From positions 1 through 42,126 of the forward strand of contig CANQDS010000011.1 in NCBI GenBank assembly GCA_947593655.1: DNA of 42,126 bases. Direction: 5' to 3'. Each line of letters starts with the position of its first letter. The first letter of the stretch is position 1. A program made the position numbers and the translations under genes. Below are positions 25,696 through 33,310 of this stretch, one piece after another. This DNA is from an uncultured Lachnospiraceae bacterium (GTDB taxonomy: Bacteria > Bacillota > Clostridia > Lachnospirales > Lachnospiraceae). Below the pieces are notes generated by a model that was not told where the DNA came from, searched no databases, and saw only the letters and a list, made by a program, of their open reading frames with translations.

Positions 25696-27672
25696 TCACG
25701 TCATCCGGTTTAACGCCGACCTGAGCAGACTCCGGTAATCCGCTTTTTTTACCCAGCAGGAAGTCTGTTTCAATCCGCCTTCCGATTCCGGTATCAGCTG
25801 CCGCCGCTCATCTTCAAAATATTCCATGCTGATAAACCGGCTTTTCCCCAGAAACTGCGTACCGGTCTTTGTCTTCGTATCGGTCAGATGGATCGTGATC
25901 ATCCGTTCCGTCACATTTCCCGAACTGTCCGTCACCACCGCGTTTTCCGTCACGCTCCCGCTTTGGGTCAGATACAGGAAATCAGACGCCGCATAATCCG
26001 TAAGCAGAAAAGAGTTGCTCCCGTTGTTTCCGTAAGGAATCCTCCCGTCCTCCGGGTCGGTCGCCGCCATATGAGATGCCAGTTCCCGTTCCGTCAGCCT
26101 TCCGCGCTGTGCATCCGCCAGCGTATAATACAAATCCTTTGCCTGCACCGCGGGCGCTAAATCCCAGACCGCATACAGCGTAATCCTGGCATGGTTTGTA
26201 TTGGACACGCCCGCCAGCCGGACAAGATTTTTGACCGAAAACTCCGACTCCGGAGGATATTCCGGCGTCACGGCATCTGCCGCCATGCTCCAGCCCAGAA
26301 AGGTGCAGCGCTCCGACTCCCTCTTATAGCGGTTCCGGGGGATCCGCAGCGTTTCTTCGTAACCGGCCTCCAGATCCGCCATGCTTCCCCCGTCCGCGCC
26401 GTTTCCGTCAAACACGAATGTGTACCTGTTTTCCTCCCATACGCCGTACAAAGAAACGGCCGGGGCATATTTGCTGATCCAGTCGGAAGAAACGGAATTT
26501 GTGATCGTATACTCCGCCTTTTCCGCTCCGGCGGAATGCGCCCATCCGGTCAGCTGATACCCCTCTCTGCTCCACTTCGGATCCGCAAACGCCTGCCCCG
26601 TATTCCCATAGGAAAATACCTGGCTGCGCGTCACGCTGTCCGAACCGGCCTGATTCCGGTAAAACGTCACCGTCACCGCAAGCTGCTTTGCATATGCAGT
26701 CCATGCACAGCTGCCCCGGACGCAGTACTGAAATTCCTTCTCATAAAAAAGCATCGGCCCGTTCCAGTAGGAAAATTCGTATCCGGTTTCCAAAACGGCC
26801 TTGATCGTCGCCGTGGCTCCATAGCAATAAGTACCGCCGCCCGATACCGATTTGATCCCGACCCCTTTACTAAGGGTAATGGTGTAGAACAATCCGGATA
26901 CGGACTTATTATAAAATCCCTGCAGGGCAATTTTCGAATCGCTGCTCCAGTTCGCCGCACCCGCGATTCCCTGATACGTCGTATAAACCGTTCCCCAGGT
27001 CTTTCCGTTGTCGTCGATCCCGCCCTGGGGTGCACCGTTTTTCACAACTACCATGCAGGCATCAAAAACAATCCGGCAGTTTCCGCTGTTCATGGCCGAT
27101 AACGCCGATTCCTTCATCCGCCCTTTGATGTTAGAGAGCGCGATCCGGTAAAGGTCGTACTGATAACTGCCGACGTCCGTAATATTGATGCACGCCATAT
27201 TGCTTCCGCCCATCTGGTAATAAATGGTCTGCAGAAGGCTGCCGCTGTTATTTTTGATCGAAACCTTCCAGCCGACGGTTCGAAAACGGATCCCGGCGGT
27301 CGACATTCTGGCTCCCGTGGAATAATACAGGTATCCGTCGTTCTGCGTCGTCGCCGAGAAAACCACCTGATTTCCGTAAGTAGTATTATAAGTATACGCA
27401 TTATCAAACGCCCCGGCATAGACCTCCTCCTTCGGAGGCACGGCGCCGGCAGCAGCCGCCAGCACGCACAGAAACGCCAGCACATAAGGGAGCACTCTTT
27501 CCGGTTGCGTTTTCTTTCTTCCCATTTCCTCTGCCTTCCGTTTCTTTTTCGCCGTGTTCTTTACCTTCCGTTTCTTTTCCTCCGTATTCTTTCCTTTCAT
27601 TTCCTCTGCCTTCTGTTTCTTTTTCGCTGTGTTCTTTGCCTTCTTAAAAATTCCGATCTTCCTCCTTTGCAC
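25696..27672 (-). CDS. InlB-repeat adhesin-like secreted protein, last gene of the Tad-like operon
   Basis: A 658-aa exported protein. A lysine-rich N-terminal repeat region (about 10-55) precedes a hydrophobic export segment (about 61-80; VLPYVLAFLCVLAAAAGAV). A beta-rich domain (about 90-300) follows, then Listeria-Bacteroides-type repeats recognisable by FSYW, YQLTGW and CTFLGW blocks (about 300-510), then an Ig-like domain (about 515-620; VTDSSGNVTERMITI). No LPXTG anchor is present. The start is unresolved: GTG at 27672 lies 4 bp after the previous stop but has no ribosome binding site upstream, while AGGAGG lies just inside the frame. Position and domains suggest a pilus-associated adhesin (inference). 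Confidence 0.8.
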   Translation of the reverse strand: MQRRKIGIFKKAKNTAKKKQKAEEMKGKNTEEKKRKVKNTAKKKRKAEEMGRKKTQPERVLPYVLAFLCVLAAAAGAVPPKEEVYAGAFDNAYTYNTTYGNQVVFSATTQNDGYLYYSTGARMSTAGIRFRTVGWKVSIKNNSGSLLQTIYYQMGGSNMACINITDVGSYQYDLYRIALSNIKGRMKESALSAMNSGNCRIVFDACMVVVKNGAPQGGIDDNGKTWGTVYTTYQGIAGAANWSSDSKIALQGFYNKSVSGLFYTITLSKGVGIKSVSGGGTYCYGATATIKAVLETGYEFSYWNGPMLFYEKEFQYCVRGSCAWTAYAKQLAVTVTFYRNQAGSDSVTRSQVFSYGNTGQAFADPKWSREGYQLTGWAHSAGAEKAEYTITNSVSSDWISKYAPAVSLYGVWEENRYTFVFDGNGADGGSMADLEAGYEETLRIPRNRYKRESERCTFLGWSMAADAVTPEYPPESEFSVKNLVRLAGVSNTNHARITLYAVWDLAPAVQAKDLYYTLADAQRGRLTERELASHMAATDPEDGRIPYGNNGSNSFLLTDYAASDFLYLTQSGSVTENAVVTDSSGNVTERMITIHLTDTKTKTGTQFLGKSRFISMEYFEDERRQLIPESEGGLKQTSCWVKKADYRSLLRSALNRMT

Positions 27673-27676
27673 TTGC

Positions 27677-28288
27677 TTAATAACCCCAGACCGCGGTCCA
27701 TCTTTCCTCCGCCAGAACGGTCATGCCGTTTCTCCAGGACGTATGGGCATTTCCTGAAGCGGCTCTCCAGCCTAAAAATCTTCGACCGCTTTTCTGCGGG
27801 GTCTTGGGAACCGGATAAACCTCTCCCGGCTGCAGAGAATAAACCTTATAAACCGAACCGTCCACGTCGAAACGGATATCTACGGTCTCCTCTTCTTCGA
27901 TACTGCGGTCGATGATCGCCGTTTTCGCAAATACCAGCGTCTTTTGGCGTCCTCCCGGCAGAGAAAACCGCTCCGTTACCCGCACCGACAGAAGCCCCTT
28001 TTCCATATCACAGGCCAGAACCTCCGTCTGCACCTGTGTATCGGAAGAAATGCGCATCGCAATCTCTTCCCGGAGCATCTGCGCCGCCTCTTCTTTCGAT
28101 AAGAAAGAAGTCTGCTCCGTGCGGAGCACCTCCGGAACATAATGCTCCTCCAAAAAACCTTCCGTGATCTGGGCCAGACAGTTTTCCAGTTCATTTTTCC
28201 TCGTCTGGATCCCGTACAGGCTTAAAGACAGAATGACCATATAGACCGCCAGAAAGCCGCCGGTGATCCCTAAAATTACGTTCTTCAT
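27677..28288 (-). CDS. Membrane-anchored protein of the Tad-like operon with one InlB-like repeat
   Basis: 203 aa. An N-terminal membrane helix (about 5-27), a helical region, a beta-rich domain with VLACDMEKGLLSVRVTERF, and a short C-terminal Listeria-Bacteroides-like repeat (GRRFLGWRAASGNAHTSW). The last feature links it to the 658-aa protein that follows after 4 bp. It may be a minor pilin or assembly partner; no enzymatic motif is seen. Confidence 0.75.
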   Translation of the reverse strand: MKNVILGITGGFLAVYMVILSLSLYGIQTRKNELENCLAQITEGFLEEHYVPEVLRTEQTSFLSKEEAAQMLREEIAMRISSDTQVQTEVLACDMEKGLLSVRVTERFSLPGGRQKTLVFAKTAIIDRSIEEEETVDIRFDVDGSVYKVYSLQPGEVYPVPKTPQKSGRRFLGWRAASGNAHTSWRNGMTVLAEERWTAVWGY

Positions 28289-28297
28289 CTTCTTCTC

Positions 28298-28777
28298 CTA
28301 ACGCGCCTGTACCGGAAACGTGATCAGCGCCTGCACCGTCCTCTGCTTCGAATCCAGCGCCTCCAGAACGATCTGGTAAACGCCTGCCTGCTCCAGATAC
28401 AGATACTCCTTTCCTCCGTGCTGTCTGGTCGGATAGCGGTTTCCCTGCAGATCGAGCACCGCGTCCACCTCGACCGGCAGATTACGGTATTCGCTTCCCG
28501 ACGCCTGAAAACACCGGCTGACTTCAATCTCTCTTCCGGCAACGATCTCCTGCCCCGTAAATACCAGTTCGGGGCCGTCCGAACAATAGCGGTCAAAAAC
28601 GGCATTCTCCTCCGGATCCGAAAGCGTCTGCGCGCTTTCCGATTGCATCCACTCTCCCAGCAGGCCGGGAAGTCCCGTGTGCCCGCGGTAATGGAAGCGC
28701 ATCATTCCGAAGAGGATCCCGCATCCTACTATGACCGCGATCAACATGCTTCCATACTGCGCTATGATCTCTTTCAT
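28298..28777 (-). CDS. Pilin-like protein with N-terminal QYG motif, 159 aa
   Basis: Starts MKEIIAQYGSMLIAVIVGCG: the (E/Q)-Y-G at residues 7-9 is followed directly by one membrane helix (about 10-24), as in three shorter products of this operon. The remaining ~130 residues form a beta-rich extracytoplasmic domain with two cysteines (Cys65, Cys88). Its ATG follows the stop of the 48-aa gene directly (TAAATG), so translation is coupled. It could be a large or minor pilin. Confidence 0.75.
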   Translation of the reverse strand: MKEIIAQYGSMLIAVIVGCGILFGMMRFHYRGHTGLPGLLGEWMQSESAQTLSDPEENAVFDRYCSDGPELVFTGQEIVAGREIEVSRCFQASGSEYRNLPVEVDAVLDLQGNRYPTRQHGGKEYLYLEQAGVYQIVLEALDSKQRTVQALITFPVQAR

Positions 28778-28924
28778 TTAACAGCCTCCGTTTCCCCAAT
28801 AGGCGATCATCTGCGCCAGCAGCCCGTCCGGAGAAATCAGACTGCTGCGGAAAATCAGAAAAAGAGCAAAAGAAGCCGCTGCCGCCAGCGCCATGCTCCC
28901 GTATTCGCCAAAAATTTCCTTCAT
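28778..28924 (-). CDS. Leaderless Flp-pilin-like peptide, 48 aa
   Basis: Starts MKEIFGEYGSMALAAAASFA. EYG at 7-9 precedes a membrane helix (about 10-25), and a short polar tail ends YWGNGGC. CGGAGG lies 5-6 nt before the ATG. The EYG-plus-helix layout is that of processed Flp pilins, but there is no leader to cut. Confidence 0.8.
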   Translation of the reverse strand: MKEIFGEYGSMALAAAASFALFLIFRSSLISPDGLLAQMIAYWGNGGC

Positions 28925-28936
28925 ACAAAACCTCCG

Positions 28937-29035
28937 TTATAAAATAGATAACAGCGTATCCAGCATCCGGATGACCCCGACGCCCAAAAGCATCATGATC
29001 AGTCCGATCCCGTATTCCTCAATGATATACTTCAT
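28937..29035 (-). CDS. Leaderless Flp-pilin-like peptide, 32 aa
   Basis: Starts MKYIIEEYGIGLIMMLLGVG and ends DTLLSIL. EYG at 7-9 is followed by a hydrophobic helix that fills most of the protein. AGGAGG lies 4 nt before the ATG. The stop overlaps the region carrying the ribosome binding site of the 48-aa gene. Confidence 0.75.
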   Translation of the reverse strand: MKYIIEEYGIGLIMMLLGVGVIRMLDTLLSIL

Positions 29036-29043
29036 AAATCCTC

Positions 29044-29421
29044 CTATCTGGCATACGCCCAAATCGTGTGTTCGCTCCTGATCCCGAAGAAAGCGACCTG
29101 AAACGGAAACGTCAGTTCCAGTTTCGCCGATTCCACATCCTGCGTCTGAGACGGAATCATGCTGCTGCTCGTGCAGACCCGTTCCGCACGGTTTTCGCGG
29201 TACAGCGTCACCGAAAGCCGGCAGCCCGCCTCATCAGCTTTTGCAAAACAATCTTTTAACACTTCCGGGTAAAAATTACTGTTCTCCACCTCGTCTACCA
29301 TCCGCGCATGCATATCCTGCGCATCAACGACCTGCATATAGGCGGAAAGAATCCCTGCCGATACCGCCGTCAGAAACAGAATGAAAAACATTCCCAGAAA
29401 CGCCTTCATGATCTGGCTCAT
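29044..29421 (-). CDS. TadE-like pseudopilin, 125 aa
   Basis: An N-terminal membrane helix (about 7-28) is followed by an extracytoplasmic alpha/beta domain with cysteines in DCFAKADEAGCR and near RVC. Size, anchor and position between the T2SF protein and the small pilin-like genes resemble TadE/TadF proteins or related families of clostridial Tad loci. GAGGAG precedes the ATG. The exact family cannot be fixed without a profile search. Confidence 0.7.
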   Translation of the reverse strand: MSQIMKAFLGMFFILFLTAVSAGILSAYMQVVDAQDMHARMVDEVENSNFYPEVLKDCFAKADEAGCRLSVTLYRENRAERVCTSSSMIPSQTQDVESAKLELTFPFQVAFFGIRSEHTIWAYAR

Positions 29422-29442
29422 AATCTCCTCCTGTTCTCTGCG

Positions 29443-30825
29443 CTACATAACCGACGATGATAAGAACGTCAGCATAAACACCGCCATATCGATTACCATT
29501 TTCAAAGACGCCGTCAGTACCGGCGCCAGAAACAGCAGATACATCCCGCTGGTTTTGTTCTTCAGGCGCTCCTTCTCCGCCGCTTCCAACATCTGCTGGT
29601 TCCTTGCGATCAGTTCCGTGACCTGCTGGTCCGCGCTGCTGCTGTTCCCGATGGAAAGCGAATAGAGCATACTCATCGCGGACGATACCTCCGGCAGGGC
29701 AAACTCCTGAAGGAAACGGTGGTACGGTTCCGAAGATTCCGGCTCGATCTCCAGCCGCGCATTCAGCATCTGCAGTTCCTCCCGCAGTACGCCCGGAACA
29801 TGGCGCTCCGATTTCTGCAGCGCCACCTGTACATTTTCGCTCTGCAAAAGCAGCACAAGATCCATCAGCCAGTTCGGGAACGCACAGCGTATGATCTTTT
29901 TCAAATTCCTCGTGCCGAGCGAGCGGCCGATCACATGCTGATACGCGCATACAAACGCCGCGCACAGCCCGATCAGGCCCATCCACTCCTGACGCATCGC
30001 AAACAAAATCCCGCTGATCGCCAGAAACGGCAGCGCCAGCAGAAAGGAAAACCGTTTCTGCTTCTTCTCATCATAATTCTTAAATTCCCGCATCTTTTTC
30101 TCTGCGCCCTCTTCCTCGAACAGATCCATGCGCAGCCAGTCCGCCGTTAAATACGTCTGCGCCCGCAGCAGGATCAGATCGTCCAAAAAGATCACGATCA
30201 CCGTCAGGCACTGGATCAGCCAGTTCTGGCTGATGTCCACATTCATCACCGGAAGGTACATGACCATTCCGCAGATCATAAGCGACGCCGAAATGGAAAG
30301 CACGATATCACGGAAACTGTGTTTCCGCTCCTCCATCGCCCGCCGCATCCGCTTCTCCCAATGGTTCTTCTCATCGATAAACAGCCGGATCGGCCCTTTC
30401 GTCTCGCCCCCGTAAGATTCCACATGCAGCAGAAACGTGTGGATATCCGTGATCCGTTTGCACGGATACTCCGCTTCCACGATGGCCAGGGAATCCTTTG
30501 CCACTTCCGTTTCGTCAAACGTCATGCGCATATGGGAAAGCGCCTTCTGCGCCACATTTTTCATCGATCCTTCCGGCAGCGAAGCCTCCACATCGCTTAA
30601 CGCCGCCTCGATCTTACGCTCTTTGGCAAACGCATAGAGCAGCGCATCCATGTAAATGCCCGCATCCAGGAAACGCTGTTCCTCGAGCTTCTGCTTCTGA
30701 TACTTTCTCCTGTGCTTCGGCACCATGAACAGAAAATAGACCAGAAGCACCCCTGTCATGTACCAGTTGAGCTTTAAGGCAAGATGAAAAAGCAGGAGGA
30801 TAATGCATAAAACTCCGTAGATCAT
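29443..30825 (-). CDS. T2SF inner-membrane platform protein, TadB-TadC-like fusion
   Basis: 460 aa. It has an N-terminal helix pair (about 1-32), a first helical T2SF-like cytoplasmic half (about 55-165), membrane helices (about 170-225), a second membrane pair (about 255-295), a second T2SF-like half (about 305-420) and a final helix (about 425-455). The two halves would correspond to TadB and TadC, normally separate ~300-aa proteins. It forms the membrane base driven by the ATPase. I start it at the ATG at 30825, which overlaps the ATPase stop (ATGA) and has AAAGGAGG upstream. Confidence 0.85.
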   Translation of the reverse strand: MIYGVLCIILLLFHLALKLNWYMTGVLLVYFLFMVPKHRRKYQKQKLEEQRFLDAGIYMDALLYAFAKERKIEAALSDVEASLPEGSMKNVAQKALSHMRMTFDETEVAKDSLAIVEAEYPCKRITDIHTFLLHVESYGGETKGPIRLFIDEKNHWEKRMRRAMEERKHSFRDIVLSISASLMICGMVMYLPVMNVDISQNWLIQCLTVIVIFLDDLILLRAQTYLTADWLRMDLFEEEGAEKKMREFKNYDEKKQKRFSFLLALPFLAISGILFAMRQEWMGLIGLCAAFVCAYQHVIGRSLGTRNLKKIIRCAFPNWLMDLVLLLQSENVQVALQKSERHVPGVLREELQMLNARLEIEPESSEPYHRFLQEFALPEVSSAMSMLYSLSIGNSSSADQQVTELIARNQQMLEAAEKERLKNKTSGMYLLFLAPVLTASLKMVIDMAVFMLTFLSSSVM

Positions 30826-31898
30826 AGAACCTCCTTTGTTGTCCGCGCCAGTTCTTCTTCTAACAATCCGCAGGAGAAAGGATCCTCGATCCCCGCCCGC
30901 TGAAACCGCTGCACCAGCTGCTGCGGCAGTTCCTTTAGCACATAACTGCCGTCGGAAACCGCCATCAGGATCTGGTTTTTGCCGTTTTCCCGCAGATAAA
31001 AGCACATCTGGTCAATATAGCGGCAGATGCTGCCGTCCTCCCGCCGCCGCTTGCGGATCAGAAGCCCGACGTCTAAGGCGTGGTAGATGTCGTTTTCCAT
31101 GCGGTCGGCGTCCATGCGGTTCTCGAGCATACTTAAAATGCGGTCCGGCACGTTCCGGACGTCGTCGGTATGCAGCGTCGTCATGCCGCGCACGCCGGTC
31201 GACCAGCTTTCCAACAGATATTTAACTTCCTTGGAACGCGCCTCGGAGAGCATGATCCACTTGGGATTCAAGCGCAGGCTGGACTTAATGGCTTTCGCAT
31301 AGTCAAACGTGTCCTCACTGACCTTCATCTCCACGCAGTCCTTGCCCGGATTCGTCTTGGAATAGCGCAGTTCCAGCGTATCCTCGATCGTGATCACGCG
31401 CTCATTCGCCGGAATGAACTGGGAAAAAAATTTGGCGCATTCCGTTTTCCCGATGCCCGGCATCCCGCAGAAGACCAGATTCATCTTCGTCAGCACGCAG
31501 TTGATCAGCACAGCCATGACTTCCTTCGTGCAGAAATCCTCCCGCAGCGCCCGCTCCGCCGTCAGACGGATGACCGGCGGCGTCTTACGGATGCTGATGG
31601 TGCGCCCCGACTTCGCCACCGATTCATGCAGGATCGTCACGCGCAGTTCGCTGGTCTCCGCCTCTAATTCGGGGTTCCGCTTGTTAAACTGCTGGCTTAC
31701 CACATTGGCGATCCGCTGGGTAAACTGCTCCACAAACGCGGGCGTCATGTACTCCGCCACAAATCCGGGGCTGACACGGAACCGCTCATTGTAGATATTG
31801 GTCAGCCAGATCTCCGTCCCGTTGTAGTCAATGTCGGTAATATCATGGTTGGAAACAAATTTCCAGAGCGGTCCGAAATATTCTTTACCTAATTCCAT
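30822..31898 (-). CDS. tadA: CpaF/TadA-type secretion ATPase, divergent
   Basis: 358 aa. This hexameric ATPase powers pilus assembly at the cytoplasmic face. Walker A is GMPGIGKT (145-152), and the Asp box TIEDTLELRY is at 170-179. The Walker B region reads WIMLSEARSKE where CpaF proteins usually have a GEVRG form, and the His box is TLHTDD (242-246). It is somewhat short at the N-terminus compared with many CpaF proteins. AGGGGG precedes the start; the gene follows the 59-aa pilin-like gene by 15 bp and overlaps the T2SF gene by 4 bp. Confidence 0.88.
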   Translation of the reverse strand: MELGKEYFGPLWKFVSNHDITDIDYNGTEIWLTNIYNERFRVSPGFVAEYMTPAFVEQFTQRIANVVSQQFNKRNPELEAETSELRVTILHESVAKSGRTISIRKTPPVIRLTAERALREDFCTKEVMAVLINCVLTKMNLVFCGMPGIGKTECAKFFSQFIPANERVITIEDTLELRYSKTNPGKDCVEMKVSEDTFDYAKAIKSSLRLNPKWIMLSEARSKEVKYLLESWSTGVRGMTTLHTDDVRNVPDRILSMLENRMDADRMENDIYHALDVGLLIRKRRREDGSICRYIDQMCFYLRENGKNQILMAVSDGSYVLKELPQQLVQRFQRAGIEDPFSCGLLEEELARTTKEVL

Positions 31899-31913
31899 CG
31901 CAGCCCCCTGTTT

Positions 31914-32093
31914 TTAAGAAATATCCGCCAAAGCGTTCGCCTTGTCCGTAAACTGCTTGATCAGGGCGCTGAATGCCTTGCCGATCGCACTCTGGTCATT
32001 CTCCCCGATCACAAATATCACAACCGCGATCACCGCAAAGATCGCCACTACCGTAATGATGATTCCTCCATACTCCTGAAAAATTTCTTTCAT
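31914..32093 (-). CDS. Leaderless Flp-pilin-like protein, 59 aa, first gene of the operon
   Basis: Starts MKEIFQEYGGIIITVVAIFA: EYG at 7-9, a membrane helix (about 10-29) and an amphipathic tail (SAIGKAFSALIKQFTDKANA), exactly the layout of a mature Flp major pilin. AAAGGAGA lies 7 nt before the ATG; a longer frame to 32303 is only the leader. Being first and longest of the short ones, it is my choice for the major pilin. Confidence 0.85.
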   Translation of the reverse strand: MKEIFQEYGGIIITVVAIFAVIAVVIFVIGENDQSAIGKAFSALIKQFTDKANALADIS

Positions 32094-32245
32094 ATTCTTT
32101 CTCCTTTCCCTGCCTGTCGGGCAGTCTGCGGGAAAAGAAGCCTCTATCTGACTGATTCCTGGAATCCCCGGCGAAATGCCGGAATAGAAACTGAATGATC
32201 TGCGCAGCGTTTCCTTGTCTGCAGATTCAGCCTGTGAAAAAAGAT
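32094..32245 (-). promoter_or_regulatory. Structured 5' leader of the Tad-like operon
   Basis: About 150 nt of transcript with three predicted stems. CUGAAU/AUUCAG extends over CUGC/GCAG. A CCGGC/GCCGG hairpin follows. Last, CUUUUCCC (complement of 32130-32137) pairs with GGGAAAGG (complement of 32103-32110), which covers the start of the AAAGGAGA ribosome binding site. A competing CUGCC/GGCAG hairpin sits inside this last loop. It does not match the c-di-GMP riboswitch cores I know. Confidence 0.5.
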
Positions 32246-32252
32246 AGTTCTT

Positions 32253-32280
32253 ATCATACACGATTTTTTGGATTTGTAAA
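32253..32280 (-). promoter_or_regulatory. Promoter of the Tad-like operon
   Basis: TTTACA (32275-32280), a 16-bp spacer and TATGAT (32253-32258) on the minus strand. It diverges from the weaker promoter of the LacI-type sensor gene. Confidence 0.6.
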
Positions 32281-32357
32281 GAGGTTTCTTTGATTTTTTG
32301 CATTTTTTCGTTTTTTCTGATTTTTATTTTCCTATTTTCTTTTTCCGCAGAATGTTT

Positions 32358-32363
32358 TATAAT
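32358..32363 (+). promoter_or_regulatory. -10 element of the LacI-type sensor gene
   Basis: A perfect TATAAT 43 bp before the start codon, without a good -35. A long T-rich tract (about 32285-32345) lies upstream and could act as an UP element. Confidence 0.45.
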
Positions 32364-32406
32364 AGAGAAAGATCAGAAATATCATATAAGGGAACGGGTG
32401 GATAGA

Positions 32407-33291
32407 ATGGCTGAAAAAATAGAAGAACGAATGGAAGATAACAACCAGACAAAGACAATCGGGGTAGTCCTGCCGGCTATGAGTGCAAGTTCCTACGACA
32501 GAGTGTTTGATCTGCTCGCGGAACAATTTCATGCGCTGGGCTATCGGCTTATCATCACAATGACGAATTGGAAGCTCGACCTCGAGCAGAAGGCTTACCA
32601 GTACTTCGCCTCCAATGCCGACTGCATCTTAAGCATTTCTACGGCAGAATTTTACAGCGAGATCGAAGAGTACGTGCCGATGCACATTCCGGTGATCTTT
32701 CTTTTCCATAAACCGGAAGGATGTCCGCGCACCTGTATTCTGGAAAGCGACTATTCCGCGACTTATCAGGGGATCGTCTCGTTTACGAACCGCGGGCTCA
32801 GACGGATCGCCTGCGTCAGCAATAAGCGCAGTCTTTTCTCCAGTAAAGAGGCTCTGCGCGCATATTACAACGCTTTAGAAGCTATGGAGATCGAAGTTGA
32901 CGACAAGATCATCTTCGAGATCAAAAATACTTCCTCGTTTGAGCCGCACCAGATCGTGCGCATCGCGGCGGAGGAAGGCTGCGACGCGATCCTTGCTACT
33001 TCTCCGGCCTTAACCGGCGGGCTTACAGCCTGTCTGCTGTTCCACAATACCAGCCCGGTCAATACGCCGATCGCGCTGTTAGGCTACGGCATTATGGACA
33101 ATGTGCTGGCCAGCAACGTCCATATCGATCTGATCACACACCCGACGACGCAGGTCGTTGAATTAACGGTCCAGCAGGCGATGTATCTGATGCATCACCC
33201 GGATTATAAAAATGAAAGAGTGTTCCGCTTAAAGGGAACACTCCAGACGCATACGTACAACGATATTCCTAATGTACAGAATTATTATTAA
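32407..33291 (+). CDS. LacI/PBP1-type ligand-binding domain protein without DNA-binding domain
   Basis: 294 aa with the fold pattern of the periplasmic-binding/LacI effector domain: KTIGVVLPAMSASSYDRVFD opens it, followed by AEQFHALGYRLIITMTNW, CILESDYSATYQGIVSFTNR, GLRRIACVSNKR and a C-terminal LITHPTTQVVELTVQQAMYL. LacI proteins have a ~60-residue helix-turn-helix in front. Here the start at 32407 (GGGTGGA upstream) leaves ~18 charged residues and the DNA before it is AT-rich leader, so the HTH is absent. There is no signal peptide, so it is cytoplasmic. It may be a sensor that acts by protein contact or a decayed regulator. It is divergent from the Tad-like operon. Confidence 0.8.
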   Translation: MAEKIEERMEDNNQTKTIGVVLPAMSASSYDRVFDLLAEQFHALGYRLIITMTNWKLDLEQKAYQYFASNADCILSISTAEFYSEIEEYVPMHIPVIFLFHKPEGCPRTCILESDYSATYQGIVSFTNRGLRRIACVSNKRSLFSSKEALRAYYNALEAMEIEVDDKIIFEIKNTSSFEPHQIVRIAAEEGCDAILATSPALTGGLTACLLFHNTSPVNTPIALLGYGIMDNVLASNVHIDLITHPTTQVVELTVQQAMYLMHHPDYKNERVFRLKGTLQTHTYNDIPNVQNYY

Positions 33292-33310
33292 CGGCAGACC
33301 GATCAGTTTT

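Noticed and set aside
25482-25724. Plus-strand ORF across the 34-bp tandem repeat
   Set aside because: The period is not a multiple of three, so the copies are read in different frames, and there is no ribosome binding site.
30826-31005. 60-codon N-terminal extension of the T2SF protein
   Set aside because: It is the ATPase gene read in another frame; the ATG at 30825 has a strong ribosome binding site and an ATGA overlap.
32094-32245. c-di-GMP riboswitch before the pilus operon
   Set aside because: The leader is structured but lacks the conserved core sequences of the two classes I know.
32094-32303. 70-residue N-terminal extension of the first pilin-like protein
   Set aside because: The sequence covers the promoter and structured leader, and only the ATG at 32093 has a ribosome binding site and the conserved pilin-like start.
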